A DNA stretch of 64,000 nucleotides from Opisthocomus hoazin (GCF_030867145.1 NC_134440.1:3596001-3660000); one strand, 5' to 3'; counted from the stretch's first letter, positions 29,797 through 42,584 are shown. Made by a program: numbers and translations. Notes: generated by a model from the sequence alone, not told the origin.

Positions 29797-29802
29797 TTTA
29801 TT
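29797..29802 (-). terminator. GDF15: Candidate polyadenylation signal of GDF15
   Basis: AATAAA on the minus strand, 476 bp after the GDF15 stop codon, at the far end of an AT-rich stretch (29.79-30.07 kb). Confidence 0.65.
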
Positions 29803-30277
29803 CATTTACATTATTACATTATTTCTGTTTTATAGAAATGTATAAAATACACCAAAAAAAAACCCCTTTCCCAAAAAGGCATTTTGCTATAAAATACAAT
29901 AAGTTAGCAATAAATAAGAGGGTTGTATAAATAAGTCTCTAAGCAGAGAATGATCAGACACGGGGTGGGCTGCGGCCACGCGGGGACAGACGCACCCCGG
30001 CCCGTTCGGGCTCTCCCGGCTGGGAAGGATCCACCTACCAAATAAAATATGGTTTTAAATAAGGGAAGAGAGGGAGGAATAGGTCACTGTGGCCTGTGGA
30101 GGGGGGGTCACAACCAGGGACCCCGGGGCTGAGCCGGATGGCAGAGCCGGGGCTGGCACGGAAGCATTTCGTGCCACGGGGTCTGTTTTTTGGGGAACAC
30201 TGGAGCTGCCGGGGGGTGGGCAGGCTCTGCCCCATCCCGGCGGTGCCGGGCGCCGGTCTGAGGCGGAGGCGATGCCG
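29803..30277 (-). promoter_or_regulatory. GDF15: GDF15 3' UTR with AU-rich elements
   Basis: On the minus strand ATTTA pentamers occur at 30060-30056, 29932-29928 and 29915-29911, the last two inside TTATTTAT-type contexts. AU-rich elements of this kind destabilise stress-response mRNAs, which would suit GDF15. The surrounding DNA is GC-rich, so the AT island stands out. Confidence 0.55.
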
Positions 30278-32091
30278 TCAGGCACAGTGGCACCTGGTGA
30301 CCAACATGTCCTCGAAGAGCGTGGAGACCAGCCTGCCCTCGCCGTCGTAGTGCATCAGCACCATGGGGTCGTAGCCGGCGGGGACGCAGCAGGGCGGCGG
30401 GGTGGCTTTGGAGAGGGAGTGCATGCGGGCTTTGATCTGGGCGTGCATGCTGGCCGGCTTGTAGTTGTGGGGACAGGAACCTTCGCAGAACCTCATGTAG
30501 TAGCTGTTGGGGGCGATGATCCAGTCCGACCAGCCGATGTCCTGGAAGGAGACCTTGAGCGACTTGAGGCAACACTTCCCATCGCTCTTCCTGCACTCCT
30601 CCTCCAGCCCCCGGGCTCTCCTGGCCCCCCGGCCCGCGGTCTCACGGGTTTCCACCTCCAGCACCAGGCTCTCGCCCACCGAGGTGGCCAAGGAGGCTGA
30701 GACGTCGGCCGTGAAGGCCAGCTCCAGACACAGCGTGTCCTCAGGACCGGCAGCCCAGGGCTGGATGGCCGCCGTGAGATCCAGGCTCAGGGCATCGCGG
30801 TCCAGCTCTTGGCTATGCAGGAGCCGGGGGGTCCCGTGACCCCCCCCGAGCATGTAGATGCTGACGCGGGGGGGCACCGGGGTGCCAAGCGGGGATGTGC
30901 CAGCGGATGCCAGCGACTGCTTGAAGAGCTTCAGCTCTGCCTGCAGCACCTGGAGCTGCCGGTGGAACGCCGCGGTGCGGGCAAGGAGGAGGTGGTAGCG
31001 GTAGGGACCACGGGGGTCCTGGTCGCCCTGGGGGTCCTGGTCGCCCTGGGGGTCCTGGTCTCCTCGGGGGCCGGCCGGCCGGCGCAGCACTGTGGGGACA
31101 GCGAGGACAGCTGATGTAAGAGCTGGCAATCCACCTCGCCAGCTCGTGACCAGCTCCTGTCAGGCGGCCAAACCGCCACCTCCGGGGAATCACCCAGATC
31201 CCGAGGGATGCCGAGACCAATCCGGCACCATCCTCATCCCCACCTCACCCGGGACCCACCATCCCCGGGGAGCCCACGCCGGAGGGTCTTGCCGAGGGGC
31301 TGCACGTTGTGCCGGAGCAGGTACCCCGGGACCCATGGGGTGACCCCCACCCCGCGCCCTGGCCGGCCCCCCCAGCCCAAGCAGCACGAGCCGAATATTT
31401 CCCTAAATCACCCCAGATTTGGATAAAACCCCAAACCGGGGCTCGAGCTGGGGCTCGAGGGACGACACCTCTCCTCCTCCCCTCCGCTCGCCCCAAGCCG
31501 GCCGGAACCCCGCTCCCGGCCCCCGCAGCTGCCCCCGCGCAGCTGATCAAAGCTTTCATCCCAAATTTCCCCAGCTTTGTGTTTTTAAGCAAAAAAGCTC
31601 AAAACAGGAAGCCGCCGGGATAAGGATGACCGGCGCGGTTCATGCCCGCTCATGTCCCGGCACACGCTGAGGCAGCCGGGCTGGCACGCCCGAGCGGGGA
31701 CGCGGTGGGGGACACACGCGTGTGCCCGCCCGCGGGGACGAGGGTCGTGGGACGGCACGCGGAGCCACGGCCACTTACACGTGGGGGTCAGGCGATGCAG
31801 GCGCCGCGTCCCGGGCACGGGTCCCTCCTCCTCCCGGCTCCGGTTCCTCGCCAGCTCGGCCACTTTCTGCTGGTAGAGCCGCTGCGCTCTGCGGATGCTC
31901 TCCTGGTCCAGCCGGTGCCGGATGACGGGGGGAGCGGGCATCCCCAGCCGCTCCAGGATCCCCTTTTTGATGGCTTCCAGCTGGAACCCGTCCTCGTCCC
32001 ACGCGCGGGGCCTCGGCTCCACGCCGGCGAGCAGCAGCAGGAGCTGGAGGCAGGTGAGGGCGGCCCCGACGTCCCGCAGCACCCTCGGCAT
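30278..32091 (-). CDS. GDF15: Growth/differentiation factor 15, two exons, complete
   Basis: Exons (minus) 32091-31779 and 31089-30278, GT-AG, phase 1, 374 residues (human 308). Signal peptide 1-24 (MPRVLRDVGAALTCLQLLLL). The prodomain has a glycosylation sequon, N83-R-S, and an 18-bp coding repeat (GDQDPQ x3, about residues 114-131). A furin-type site RRAR at about 261-264 releases a mature domain of about 110 residues with nine cysteines: EEEC, KCC, FC, GSC, PPPCC, and RCHC at the end. FQDIGWSDWIIAPNSYYMRF and SMHAQIKARMHSL are typical of the TGF-beta superfamily. GDF15 is a secreted stress cytokine acting through GFRAL/RET in mammals. Neighbours LRRC25 and PGPEP1 fit the human order. The longer size comes from the prodomain. 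A TATA box lies 133 bp upstream of the ATG. Confidence 0.96.
31015..31075 (-). repeat. GDF15: 18-bp tandem repeat inside GDF15 exon 2
   Basis: Three copies of GACCAGGACCCCCAGGGC-type units near the start of exon 2, encoding GDQDPQ repeats in the prodomain. In frame, so copy-number change would alter the protein by six residues per unit. Confidence 0.9.
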
Positions 32092-32223
32092 CGCGCAGGC
32101 GGCCGGCCGGCCCGCGGCGGGGGAGGATTTATTAATTATTTGTGAAAACCTCCTGCACCGAGGCTGGAGGTGCAGCTCCCGGCGATGCTGCCAGGGGAAA
32201 TGAATGAAGTGGACCAGAGCTGA

Positions 32224-32230
32224 CTTTATA
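32224..32230 (-). promoter_or_regulatory. GDF15: TATA box of GDF15
   Basis: TATAAAG on the minus strand, 133 bp 5' of the GDF15 start codon, predicting a start of transcription near 32,195-32,200 and a 5' UTR of about 105 bp. A TATA promoter fits an inducible gene. Confidence 0.7.
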
Positions 32231-34017
32231 GGAGCCGAACTTTGCCCGCCCTCCGTCCCCCCTCCCCGTCCCGGGCTGCCGGCGGGTAAACACCCAGCAG
32301 GAATCGCTCCTCTCCGCCCGGGATCTCGTACGGGAGATCTGACAGCGCAGCAATCGAGCGATTCGCAAGCTGTGGAGATGAAAAATATGTCATACTTATA
32401 ACAGACACCAAATTTTCCCTTCCACCTCCTGTTTTCCCCGCGGATTGCCACGCCAGCTCGCGGCCGGGGGGATCCCCCTCCCCTCCCCTGGCCGGCTGGC
32501 GAGGGGCGAGCGGCCGCGGGCGACGTCCGACGGCTGCGGAGGTGGCAGAGCGGGTGGCGGGGGCCGATGGCGAGAGGACGATGCGCAGGCAGGGCTTGTC
32601 CATCGCTGCGTCCTCGGCCATCTTCTCCATCCTCCGCCTCGCGCCAGTCCCCTTTGGCCCACGGGTCCCCGCGCGGGGCCGAGCCGGGCACGCAGCCCAT
32701 TCCCCGAGGCCCCGCCGAGCAGCGGAGCGGTGAAGCGGCGACCCGGCAGTGCGGATCGTGCCAGCACATGCATGGAGGAGGGAGTGGATCCACGTTGGAC
32801 CTTGTTCTACAAAACCAGCTGATGACACCGCAGCCGGGCTTGCCGCAGCGGCTCCTCGGCGCAGCCGGTGGCAGGTGTGGCCGGGGGACAGAGCTGCCCC
32901 GCATCCAGTCCCTCCTGAAGCAACCGCTGCCGGGGTTACATCATCCCCGGGCAGCCCCAAGATGGTGGGGATGGAGCCGGCCACGCCGGGATGGCTGGAA
33001 GCAACCGCGCCGGCCTGGGGCTGCCCACACAGCGGCGAAGAGAAAACCCACGGCGGGAACGAGCCGCCGAGGCGGGCACGGGACCACCCACCTCTCGCCT
33101 CCTCCGAGGGATGCTTTGACCAAAAAACATGAGCAGAGGGATGAGAAACCCCCGGTGGGACGAGGCACCGGGCAGTTCCCCCCCGGCGCTGGGAATGCCA
33201 GGGCCATTCCCAAATGTCCCGCAGAGGAGCCAAGCGCCTGGTCTTGGGCTGCGCTCCCGCCACGGGATGAAGGTTCTTCCAGGAATCCCGTGGTTTACGG
33301 CTGTTTACCCTCCGCTCCTCCTCGGGAGCCGGCCCCAGCGTTGCTCCCGCCTTCCTCACCCGGTTTCGCGAGGGGTTGCCTGAGGCGAAACCGAGAACGA
33401 ACGTTTCGCCCTAAAACACGTGAAGGAGAAGTTTGCCAGCACAAGCGGCTGTCACGCGGACGGGATCGCCCCGGCTCCGGCCCCTCTGCCCTGCTCCGGC
33501 TCCGTCCCTGCAGAGGGGTGGATGAAGAGGGGGCACGCGGAGCCCACCCAGAGACCTCTGACCTTTTCACGCTGCCTTTCTCTGCCCGGAGCCTCCAGCT
33601 TGGAGCGAAACCCGGTGTGTGGCTGGCAGGGAAACCTCCGGGCCGGGATTATCTCGAGTGCTTCGTTCCACTGCTGCCGTTGCGGGTGGCACGGCACCCG
33701 TCCTGCCGGCAGCCGGGCAGGGAACGCGCTCAGATGAGCCCCCCCGGAGCATCGTCCCGCAGGGAGCTGGTCCAGGCGCTGGCTCCTCAGTGGGTCCTTT
33801 TGATCCCGCTGGAGCTGCGGGATCCTTAGGGAGCTCCTGGGAGCACCAAGGAACCGCTGTGATCCCCCCTCCTGGGGGTTTTATCAGCCTGGGTTGCTGC
33901 AACCCTTTGCCCCCCCAGCTCCAGGAGGGAGGGAGAGGGAGCATTGCCTCAGGAGGATCAGAAACTCCCGGGTAACGGCCAGGGTGGAACCGCCACACCA
34001 CCCGGCGTTGGTACCAC
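32231..34017. other. GDF15 upstream region and intergenic DNA
   Basis: GC-rich, no exon recognised. A short near-palindrome (GCAATCGAGCGATTCGC) lies at 32350-32366 in the GDF15 proximal promoter. The PDE4 fragment begins at the right edge. Confidence 0.5.
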
Positions 34018-34357
<340 letters not shown>

Positions 34358-34395
34358 CTAGGAATGGCGGAAAAAGGCATTGCAGATAGGGGCAT

Positions 34396-34653
34396 TTCAA
34401 GGGGCAATGGGCACAAACTGAAGCAGAGGAAGTTCTGTCTGAACGTGAGGAAGAACTTCTTCCCTCTGAGGGTGACGGAGCCCTGGCCCAGGCTGCCCAG
34501 GGAGGCTGTGGAGTCTCCTTCTCTGGAGATATTCCAGCCCCGCCTGGCCGCGGTGCTGTGCAGCCTGCTCTGGGTGACCCTGCTTGGACAGGGGTTGGGC
34601 TGGGTGACCCACAGAGGGCCCTGCCAACCCCGACCACTCTGTGATTCTGTGAT
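34396..34653 (+). mobile_element. CR1 LINE, 5'-truncated
   Basis: Reads in plus sense from AAGGGGCAATGGGCACAAAC to the tail TCTGTGATTCTGTGATAG. About 258 bp. Antisense to the PDE4C-like fragment it adjoins. Confidence 0.93.
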
Positions 34654-35190
34654 AGGCTCGGGGTCCCCAAGCCGCCAGCACCCCCCACCATCTGCACGGT
34701 GCCGAACGCCCTCGTCCGAAGCCGAATGGGAGCCGCGCGGCGTATCCGGGCGCAGGAAGGGGCCCTGACCCACCGGCCGTGACACTGCCCGGCCCTTGAG
34801 CAAGACACAGGAAAATCCTAAATCCTGAGGTTCTGCTTTTGCAACGCGTTTTCTGACCGTGGGCGCGTTGCGTGGTGCGAGCCCCATCCACGAGTGACGC
34901 ACGGCGGCTCGCGCTCGGAGAGCATCAAAGCTTGCCGGAGCCGGATGTTTTCCCCCGAAAGGCGCCAGCCATGGAAGTCGGAGATTTACAGTCCAAAAAC
35001 AGCCATAAAAGTCGTGTTTTAAGAGCGGTGGTTGCAAACGTCCAGTGACCTGTTGTGAAACGTCCCCGCGTGTCCTCACCAGCCTTGCAAGTCGCGATTG
35101 CGCGGCCGCGGCGCCGTGCGTCAGCAGCGGCCCACGTTTCCTCCAGTCCTTGCTGGGCCCTCCGCGCATCGTCTTTGGGCATCGGAAGGA

Positions 35191-35627
35191 CACAGAATCA
35201 CAGAGTGGTCGGGGTTGGCAGGGCCCTCTGTGGGTCACCCAGCCCAACCCCCTGCCCAAGCAGGGTCACCCAGACCAGGCTGCACAGCACCGCGTCCAGG
35301 CGGGTCTTGAACATCTCCAGAGAAGGAGACTCCACAGCCTCCCTGGGCAGCCTGGGCCAGGGCTCCGTCACCCTCAGAGGGAAGAAGTTCTTCCTCATGT
35401 TCAGCTGGAGCTTCCTCTGCTCCAGTTTGTGCCCGTTGCCCCTTGTCCTGTCACTGGGCACCACTGAACAGAGTCTGGCCCCATCCTCCTGACACCCACC
35501 CTGCAGATATTTAGAGGCATTTCTAAGGTCCCCTCGCAGCCTTCTCTTCTCCAGGCTGAACAAGCCCAGCTCCCTCAGCCTCTCCTCGTAGGAGAGATGC
35601 TCCAGTCCCCTCCTCATCCTCATAGCC
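35191..35627 (-). mobile_element. CR1 LINE, 5'-truncated
   Basis: Plus strand begins CACAGAATCACAGAGTGGTC (reversed tail) and ends near GGAGAGATGCTCCAGTCCCC. About 437 bp, including the end of ORF2 (GLEHLSYEERLRELGLFSLE on the minus strand). Confidence 0.94.
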
Positions 35628-37147
35628 CTTAAGGCCGGGTTCATCCATCGCCTCTTCCCGGCGGGATGCAGGCTCCTCTCCAGCAAACGCATCCCGCGGC
35701 GCCTGGCACGGCTCTGGAGCGGCGATTGACGGGAGCGCTTGGCCGTGGGGTTGCTGGTGGCCGGGGACTCCTGGAGACCTCGGAGGGGCTGAGGGTGAGG
35801 AGAAGCCGCTGCCCCGGTGCCATCGCTCCTCCGCGCACAGCGAGCGGGAGAGAAACGGGGAGTTTTGGTGATCAGAGCGTTGCACCGGGGCCAGCAGCTG
35901 CAAAGGCTGCTAGAAAGCCCCGTGAAAGTTCAGAGCGTGCACTGCTGAGCCTGGAAAGATGTCAATAATCTTTTTTTGCCTTCTCTCCCCTCCAGACGAG
36001 AGGTGGTGGGCAGGGAGCGTGGTGGGGGACGCAGCAGGTGCCTGCTGCCATCCCCGGAGCCACCCACAGCTCCCAGCTGAGCCAGCGCCGGCGAAAGAAG
36101 CCGCACTGCAAACGCTGAGATCAGACACCAAAAGGAACGAGAAGGGGAACACAAACATGAGTCACTTCCACATGAAACGCAAGCTGGCTGCACCCTTGAA
36201 CTTGATTCAGCTTGAGCAGGGCTCGGAGCGGGGCTGGAGAAGCTCCCGGAGCCGCGCGGGGCTGAGGGACGAGCCCCAAACTGGCCACGAGCAACTGGGG
36301 CTTCGCGGGAGCACGAACCTCCCCAGCGTGGTGCGACCGCGGCCGGGGGACGGCCCCGCTCTGCTCCCCCCAGCCCAGGTGACAGGAGGCTGACGGGAGG
36401 GGGACGCAGGCGAGGGGGCTCTGGGGAGCTCCGATTCCCCGAAAAGCCTGAAACTTCCTCACGGGGTTGCAGAAACCGCGGTCCCTTTTTGCAGCCTTCG
36501 TTACTGTAAGTGGCAGGAGGGGAAGTGCTGCCCTCCAGATTTCAGCTCCACCGGTTCCTCGCAGCCGTCGAGCAAGCGGCTCCCAACAAGGTGCCGAGAG
36601 CTGGCGACAAAAGCCAGACCCCCCCGGGTCCGGGTGCGCGTCAGCCATCACCCCAGGACCAACGGAGCGAGGTTACAGCACCCCATCATCCGGAGCATCC
36701 CTCCGCCAAACGGCGTGGGACCGTGTGCACCCCGGGACCCCACGTGCACCCCGAAACCACTCGCGTTGAGCAAGGTGGATGCTGGGGGGGGGGATATTTC
36801 CTGCAAGCCGCGGCGAGCGAGGTAGATGACGCTTTCCCATGGCGCAGCGCTCAGCCAAGGGCTAAGACGGGCAGAGCAGCGCGGCTTCCCCTTCCCGCTG
36901 CCACCACGTGAAGCTCCAAGCAGCCCTCGGGGCTCGGTCTTTAGGGAAGCTGGTGGCTGGAGGCGGCTTCAGAGCTTCCAGGAGTAATTTCGGGGTGAGA
37001 AAACCCTCGGCGGAGGGGAGGAACCCAGCCAGGCCCCGAGGCGTCCCTCGGTCACACCACGGACACGGTTTGTTCCGTCCCGTCTCGTTCCAGGTCCGGA
37101 GATGGGCGTGGGGGGATGGGAGACGAGGGCTCTCGCTCCACTGCCAG

Positions 37148-37915
37148 CGTGGCATGTTTCTTTCTCTCTTTCTTGAACTGGGGAGCCCAGAACTGGACAC
37201 AGGACTCCAGATGGGGCCTCCCCAGGGCAGAGCAGAGGGGAAGGAGAACCTCCCTCGCCCTGCTGCCCACCCTCCTCCTCATGCACCCCAGGATCCCGCT
37301 GGCCTTCTTGGCAGCCAGGGCACGCTGCTGGCTCATGGTCACCCTGTCGTCCCCCAGCACTCCCAGTCCCTCTCCGCAGAGCTGCTCTCCAGCAGGTCCG
37401 CCCCAAGCCTGTACTGGTGCCTGGGGTTGTTCCTCCCCAGGTGCAGGACCCTGCATTTGCCTTTGTTGAACCTCATCAGGTTCCTCTCTGCCCAACTCTC
37501 CAGCCTGGCCAGGTCACGCTGAATGGCAGCACAGCCTGCTGGTGTATCCACCACTCCTCCCAGTTTGGTGCCATCAGCAAACTTGCTGAGGGTACGCTCT
37601 AACTCTTCATCCAGGTCGTTGATGAAGAAGTTAAACAAGGCTGGGCCCAGTACTGATCCCTGAGGGACGCCCCTAGTTATCGGCCTCCAACCAGACTCAG
37701 CGCCGCTGATGACAACCCCCTGAGCTCTGCCATTCAGCCAGTTCTCAATCCACCCCACCGACCACTCATCCAGCCCACACTGCCTGAGCTTCCCTAGGAG
37801 GATGTGATGGGAGACCGTGTCCAAAGCCTTGCTGAAGTCGAGGTAGACAACATCCCTTGTTTTCCCAGCGCTGGCCACTGCCACGGTGAACTGGCAGAGG
37901 AGCTGCCTCGACCTT
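37148..37915 (-). mobile_element. CR1 LINE ORF2 fragment (reverse transcriptase C-terminal half)
   Basis: Minus strand encodes RT blocks [40 protein letters not shown] and FADGTKLGG, then after a frame break [20 protein letters not shown] and [13 protein letters not shown]. The catalytic FADD is changed to FADG, and at least one frameshift is present. It lacks the 3' tail, so it is an internal fragment. About 770 bp. Confidence 0.92.
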
Positions 37916-38702
37916 TAGACATTTCTAAATAAAAGCCAAACAGGATGGGTCAGGTGAGCAAAAACCAGCTCTTTCCTGATCACGGCAAGAGTCGTGGTTC
38001 GTTCTTTTTTCCTTTGCTGCAGGTTTACAGCATCTGCCAAAAATGAGACTTCTGCTCCACTTGGACAAAGACGTTTCTGCCTTGACTGTGCCCGCGGTTG
38101 ATGATTAACTGTAACTCCCAGCCCCCTCGGCCCGGGCAGCGCAGGAAACTGCTCCAACCCCATCGCCAAAAATGGAAACCTCGCTGGAGAGGTCCTCGCT
38201 CACCGTCCCAACCGCCTCCCTCGCGGCGACGCTTGCGGCACGAGGACGGTCTCCGCTCACCACCAGCGCCTGTTCTGGAAGGGACTCCCCGGACAGGTGG
38301 TTCACAGGTAGGGTCTGGCCTCCAGTTAGGGTGCTTTACGGCTTGTGAGCGTATTTTTCCCCTTCGGCGGACGTAAATACGGTGTAACGCCCCGAGAGCA
38401 TCGACTGCACCAGCAGCAGGCAACGAGCTCAGCCTGGGCAGGATCGAAGCGACAGTTAGTGAGGAGTAGATTAAAAAAGCAGCCTTCCCACGGCGTGAGC
38501 CTCTTTCTTTTCGGAGGGGGATGCGTCTCGCCCCTCGGACGCGCCGAGGCAGCCCTTCCCTTTGCTTTTTAGTGCGCACCCACGGGGAGCCCAGGCCGGG
38601 GCATTCGGGAGCGTCGCGCTCCCTCGGGACGGCCGAGCCCCGATGCGAAGCACAAGGCAGCGGCAGGGCGAAAGCCGCGGCTCTGACCGGGGACCCGACT
38701 TC

Positions 38703-38800
38703 ACAGAATAACAGAATCTCAGAGTCACGGAGGTTGGAAAAGACCTCTACGACCATCAAGTCCAACCATCTTTGTGCAGGCTCCAAGCCACGCTCAGGAG
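38703..38800 (-). mobile_element. Short CR1 3' end
   Basis: CACAGAATAACAGAATCTCA then GGAGGTTGGAAAAGACCTCT and ATCAAGTCCAACC, the 3' end of a different CR1 subfamily read on the minus strand. The 5' border is unclear. Confidence 0.8.
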
Positions 38801-41483
38801 GGACCCAGATGAGCTCCACATCTTTCCTCCAAAAAGCTTTCCAATACAGAGCAGGGGGGGAAACAGACGAAGGGAAGCAAATCCGACCTAGGCACATCCC
38901 AGAGAAGCATCTCTTTTCCCAAGGAAAGCCTCAAGAGACCCCACAGGGGAAGGACAACCCAGAAAGTTCCTTAAAACCACCGGATTTGAAGTCTGGATGC
39001 TTTTTTAAGCGCCAGGCACAATTTTGGGTGAGGCATGAGAACGGAAGCTGCTGAAGAATTAGGTGAGGTTGCTGTTAGTCTAACCTCCGACAGAAATAAT
39101 TTTATTTATTTGTGGAACCGGGCTTCATGCGCCCATCACGAGGGAATGAGTTACTGGCACATGACTCGGGGAAGGGCTGTGTACACAGGGCACGCTGCCC
39201 CGGCACCGGTGCATCCACCGCAGCGGGAAGCAGCTGGCGAGGAGCAGCAAAAAGAGACTTTCACCCGGGCCTGAGCTGCGATGCGGGTTGGGAATGGGCC
39301 AAGAAAACCCCAGCCCGCAGCAGAGGTAGGTGGTGAATGTCCATTTCTATCTCCAGGCAGGCTGGAGCCAGGTGAGGAGGTACCTCCAAGCAGCAGGGAA
39401 AGAAAAGCGTGGTTGAAATGCCACGGCAAGGAGCTCCAGCGCTGCGAAATGCTCAGCCAGAGCATCATCCCCGGCGCAGAAAGCACATACTGGGAATTCT
39501 CTGCTGCTCTGGGAGCCTGTCCATCCCTGGTGACCCAACCCAGGGTGTGAGAGGCAGCGAACCCTGACCTGGGACCTGCCCACGTGTGCCTGCCCTGAAG
39601 GCAGCGAGGGCTGCTCCGAGCGGGGCAGGAAATTCCAGCCATTCCCCTGCACCAGATCCGCAGCTGCGAGTTTCTGCTTGAAGCTCCGGGGAGCCCTTCG
39701 GCAGCGGCCGCCAGAGCGAGCGGGCTCTCCAGCACCTTCGCTTCAGGTCAGCTTTGATTTGCGAGCCGGGAAAACGCGGAGGGTGAGCAGCCTGCCAGCT
39801 GGACGCTGCCCAAAAATCCCACCTCGTTTAGGAAGGGTTTGGAGGGCTCGAGGAGTGGGGGAGGAAGAGAGGGAACAGCCCGGGCTGCTACAAGCAAGAA
39901 GGAAGATGAAGATCTACGAGGAGCCAGGCCACCAAGGAGATCTCCTCCCCAGGTCTCCGGACCTGCAGCCAAGGAACCCAAGCGAGATGCTCTACGAGCT
40001 TCCTGGCTGCCAACCGGCGAAACCTTCAAATCTCTCCCTCTGGAGAGTCCTGGTTGCAGAACGACCTCATTGACACGCGGCTTACCCAACAGCATGACAT
40101 CACTCTGGAAACGCTGCCTTGCAGGAAAAGCTTATCACCCTATAAAGCGAATTAAAACGAGAGTGATTTCATCAGGGTTTGGCTCGCAGGAGAGCCCGTG
40201 CCCTCTCTGGGGAGCACGCGTCCTGACTCACCTTTGCGGAGGATCTCACATCTCCCCGGTGCCCGTCGCACGCTGGGCATCAGCGACCGTAATAAAAGCA
40301 GAACGACGGAGCGCTCCAACAAAAAGGCTGGAGAACTCGCCGGGATTGCCACAGCAGCCCAGGAAAAAATAACATTCCCAGAGCTAGGACATCAAAAAAA
40401 ATGTCAGAAAAAGCAGAGATTCAAAAAGAACCAGGAAGTTTTTTGTTTCTGACCCCCCCTCCAGTCACAAACCACCGTTAGCTCTCCGGACCGGGGGCAC
40501 AGCCAGCCATCACAGCGTGACCCCCCCGAGCCCCGTCCCACCCCGGCACGCTGGCCTGGCTCTGGGCTTTACCAGGGGCAGCCTTGAGCCCCCGCGCTTC
40601 GCAAAGCCGAGCCTTGCGGTGATAAAGACGACCCCAGCCCGCCCGATCTGCGGCCCGCGGGCGAACGCCGAGTCGCCAACCCCTCGCTGCAGTCGCCACT
40701 GGTGTCCTGGGGACCTGATGCTGTCCCTTCACCGGTGACGCCTCGTTCCCTCCCTTCTCTGCAACATCGGCGACGGGGAGAGCCAGGACCGCAAGAAGCC
40801 CCCAGGACCAAGCTGAAGCTGCTGAATTGTCCTACCTGTGCCAGGCTGTCCCGGTCCAGCGCACCGGGTGAAGCTGTGCACGGTCCAGCTGTCTGGCAGC
40901 ACCATCTGGTGGCACCAGTCCTTCCCACTAACCCAGTTTGCTCCCAGTCAGGACCAGTGGTGGCAGGATCAGGGTAGCAGCCTGAAAGCAGCCATCACAG
41001 GGCTTCCGCCTGGCCGAAGCTGGGTTGCATCACATCACAGCAGGAGCAGCCCCCAGTGCTGAAGCAGCCCGGCAAGGCACGAAGACGCTCTTGGAGGAGA
41101 CAGGGAGAGCTCCAGGGGGAAAAATTTGCTCTCAAGGAAAGCAGCACGCGATGACGCTCAAGTTCGCGGCACCCCGGCAGCTTCCAGGCACGCTGCTCGT
41201 CTTCCCACGATCCTCGAGGGAGCTCTTCCTCCGGAAGAGGAGCGTGGCAGAAGAAATCTGGCTAGAAAATGACTGGCTGGGGGTTCCCGAGCGGTTTAGG
41301 AAGCCTGCGAGGGATTTGCAGCCTGCAGAGCAAAGCCAACTGTGGAATGACAGCAGCGTCTGCTGCCGCGGTCACCATCCAAGTGGCTGCATCCCCCCCT
41401 AAGGCCTCCGTGCTCAAACCCACGTTGGTCAAGACTGTGTCTACGGAGAGGGGGAGAACCTCTGCTGCTTCCAAGCCCACATG

Positions 41484-41915
41484 AGAATCACAGAATGGTA
41501 GGAGTTGGAAGGGACCTCTGTGGGTCACCCAGTCCAACCCCCTGCCCAAGCAGGGTCACCCAGAGCAGGCTGCACAGGACCTTGTCCAGGCGGGGCTGGA
41601 ATATCTCCAGAGAAGGAGACTCCACAGCCTCCCTGGGCAGCCTGGGCCAGGGCTCCGTCACCCTCAGAGGGAAGAAGTTCTTCCTCGGGTTCAGCTGGAG
41701 CTTCCTCTGCTCCAGTTTGTGCCCGTTGCCCCTTGTCCTGTCGCTGGGCACCACTGGAAAGAGCCTGGCCCCATCCTCCTGACCCCCACCCTGCAGATAT
41801 TTAGAGGCATTTCTAAGGTCCCCTCTCAGCCTTCTCTTCTCCAGGCTGAACAAGGCCAGCTCGCTCAGCCTCTCCTCGTAGGGGAGATGTTCCAGTCCCC
41901 TCACCATCCTGGTAA
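41484..41915 (-). mobile_element. CR1 LINE, 5'-truncated
   Basis: Plus strand begins GAGAATCACAGAATGGTAGG and runs to GGGGAGATGTTCCAGTCCCC. About 430 bp, very similar to the 35.2 kb copy. Confidence 0.94.
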
Positions 41916-42564
41916 TGGTGAAAATGGAGAAGAGTAAAGGGTGTGCGAACAGAAATATTTTATTAACTGACAGACCTGGAAAAGACCAAAAAGCATTAGG
42001 GTTCGGACTTTGCATGACATGGCTGCGAAACTCGAGCTAAAAGGAAACCGAAGAAGGCAGCTGTGATCGGCAGCTCCTCACCCATCGGCCGTTGGCATGC
42101 CCCAAGGTTTGACCAGACTTTAACCCCTTCCCCCGGGAAAGCGAGCGTCTGTCGGGCCCTGTAGCACTCCGGTGTCTCCCGAGAGGATTTGGGAAGCTCT
42201 GAACCCTGCCATTCCCCTTCTTGTCTGCTGAACTCGCGGGCAGGTCTCCCACCCCACTCAGCGTCGCTCCGCAGCGACGCGCAGACCGTACCCCTGACGC
42301 TCGTGCTCCAGCCGCTGCGGATCCCAGAGGCACTAACGAGCGCAGGCTGGGCCACACAGACACCTCATCTAAGAGCAAGGAAGGAAGAGTTATTTTCTGT
42401 TTGTTTAAAGTAATGCCATGGGGGGGGGAAACCCAGAGTCAGTCTTGTCCCGACTCCAGCTTAGAGGCAACTCCAGTCGCTGGAGGACCACGGCTCCAAA
42501 CTCTGCTCTCCAAGACCCAGGGCGAGGTTTTATCAAACTTCTCCTCATGAATAACAAAAATTGG

Positions 42565-42584
42565 AAAAAAAAAAAAAAAAAAAA
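42565..42584 (+). repeat. Poly-A run
   Basis: About 20 A. No retroposed gene could be recognised 5' of it. Confidence 0.9.

Noticed and set aside
37339-37884. A 181-codon reverse transcriptase-like gene
   Set aside because: It is the ORF2 fragment of a CR1 LINE with a changed catalytic motif and a frameshift, not a host gene.
42565-42584. Poly-A tail of a processed pseudogene or SINE (also about 51,127-51,145)
   Set aside because: No recognisable gene body or RNA-derived promoter precedes either run, and no flanking duplication was seen.
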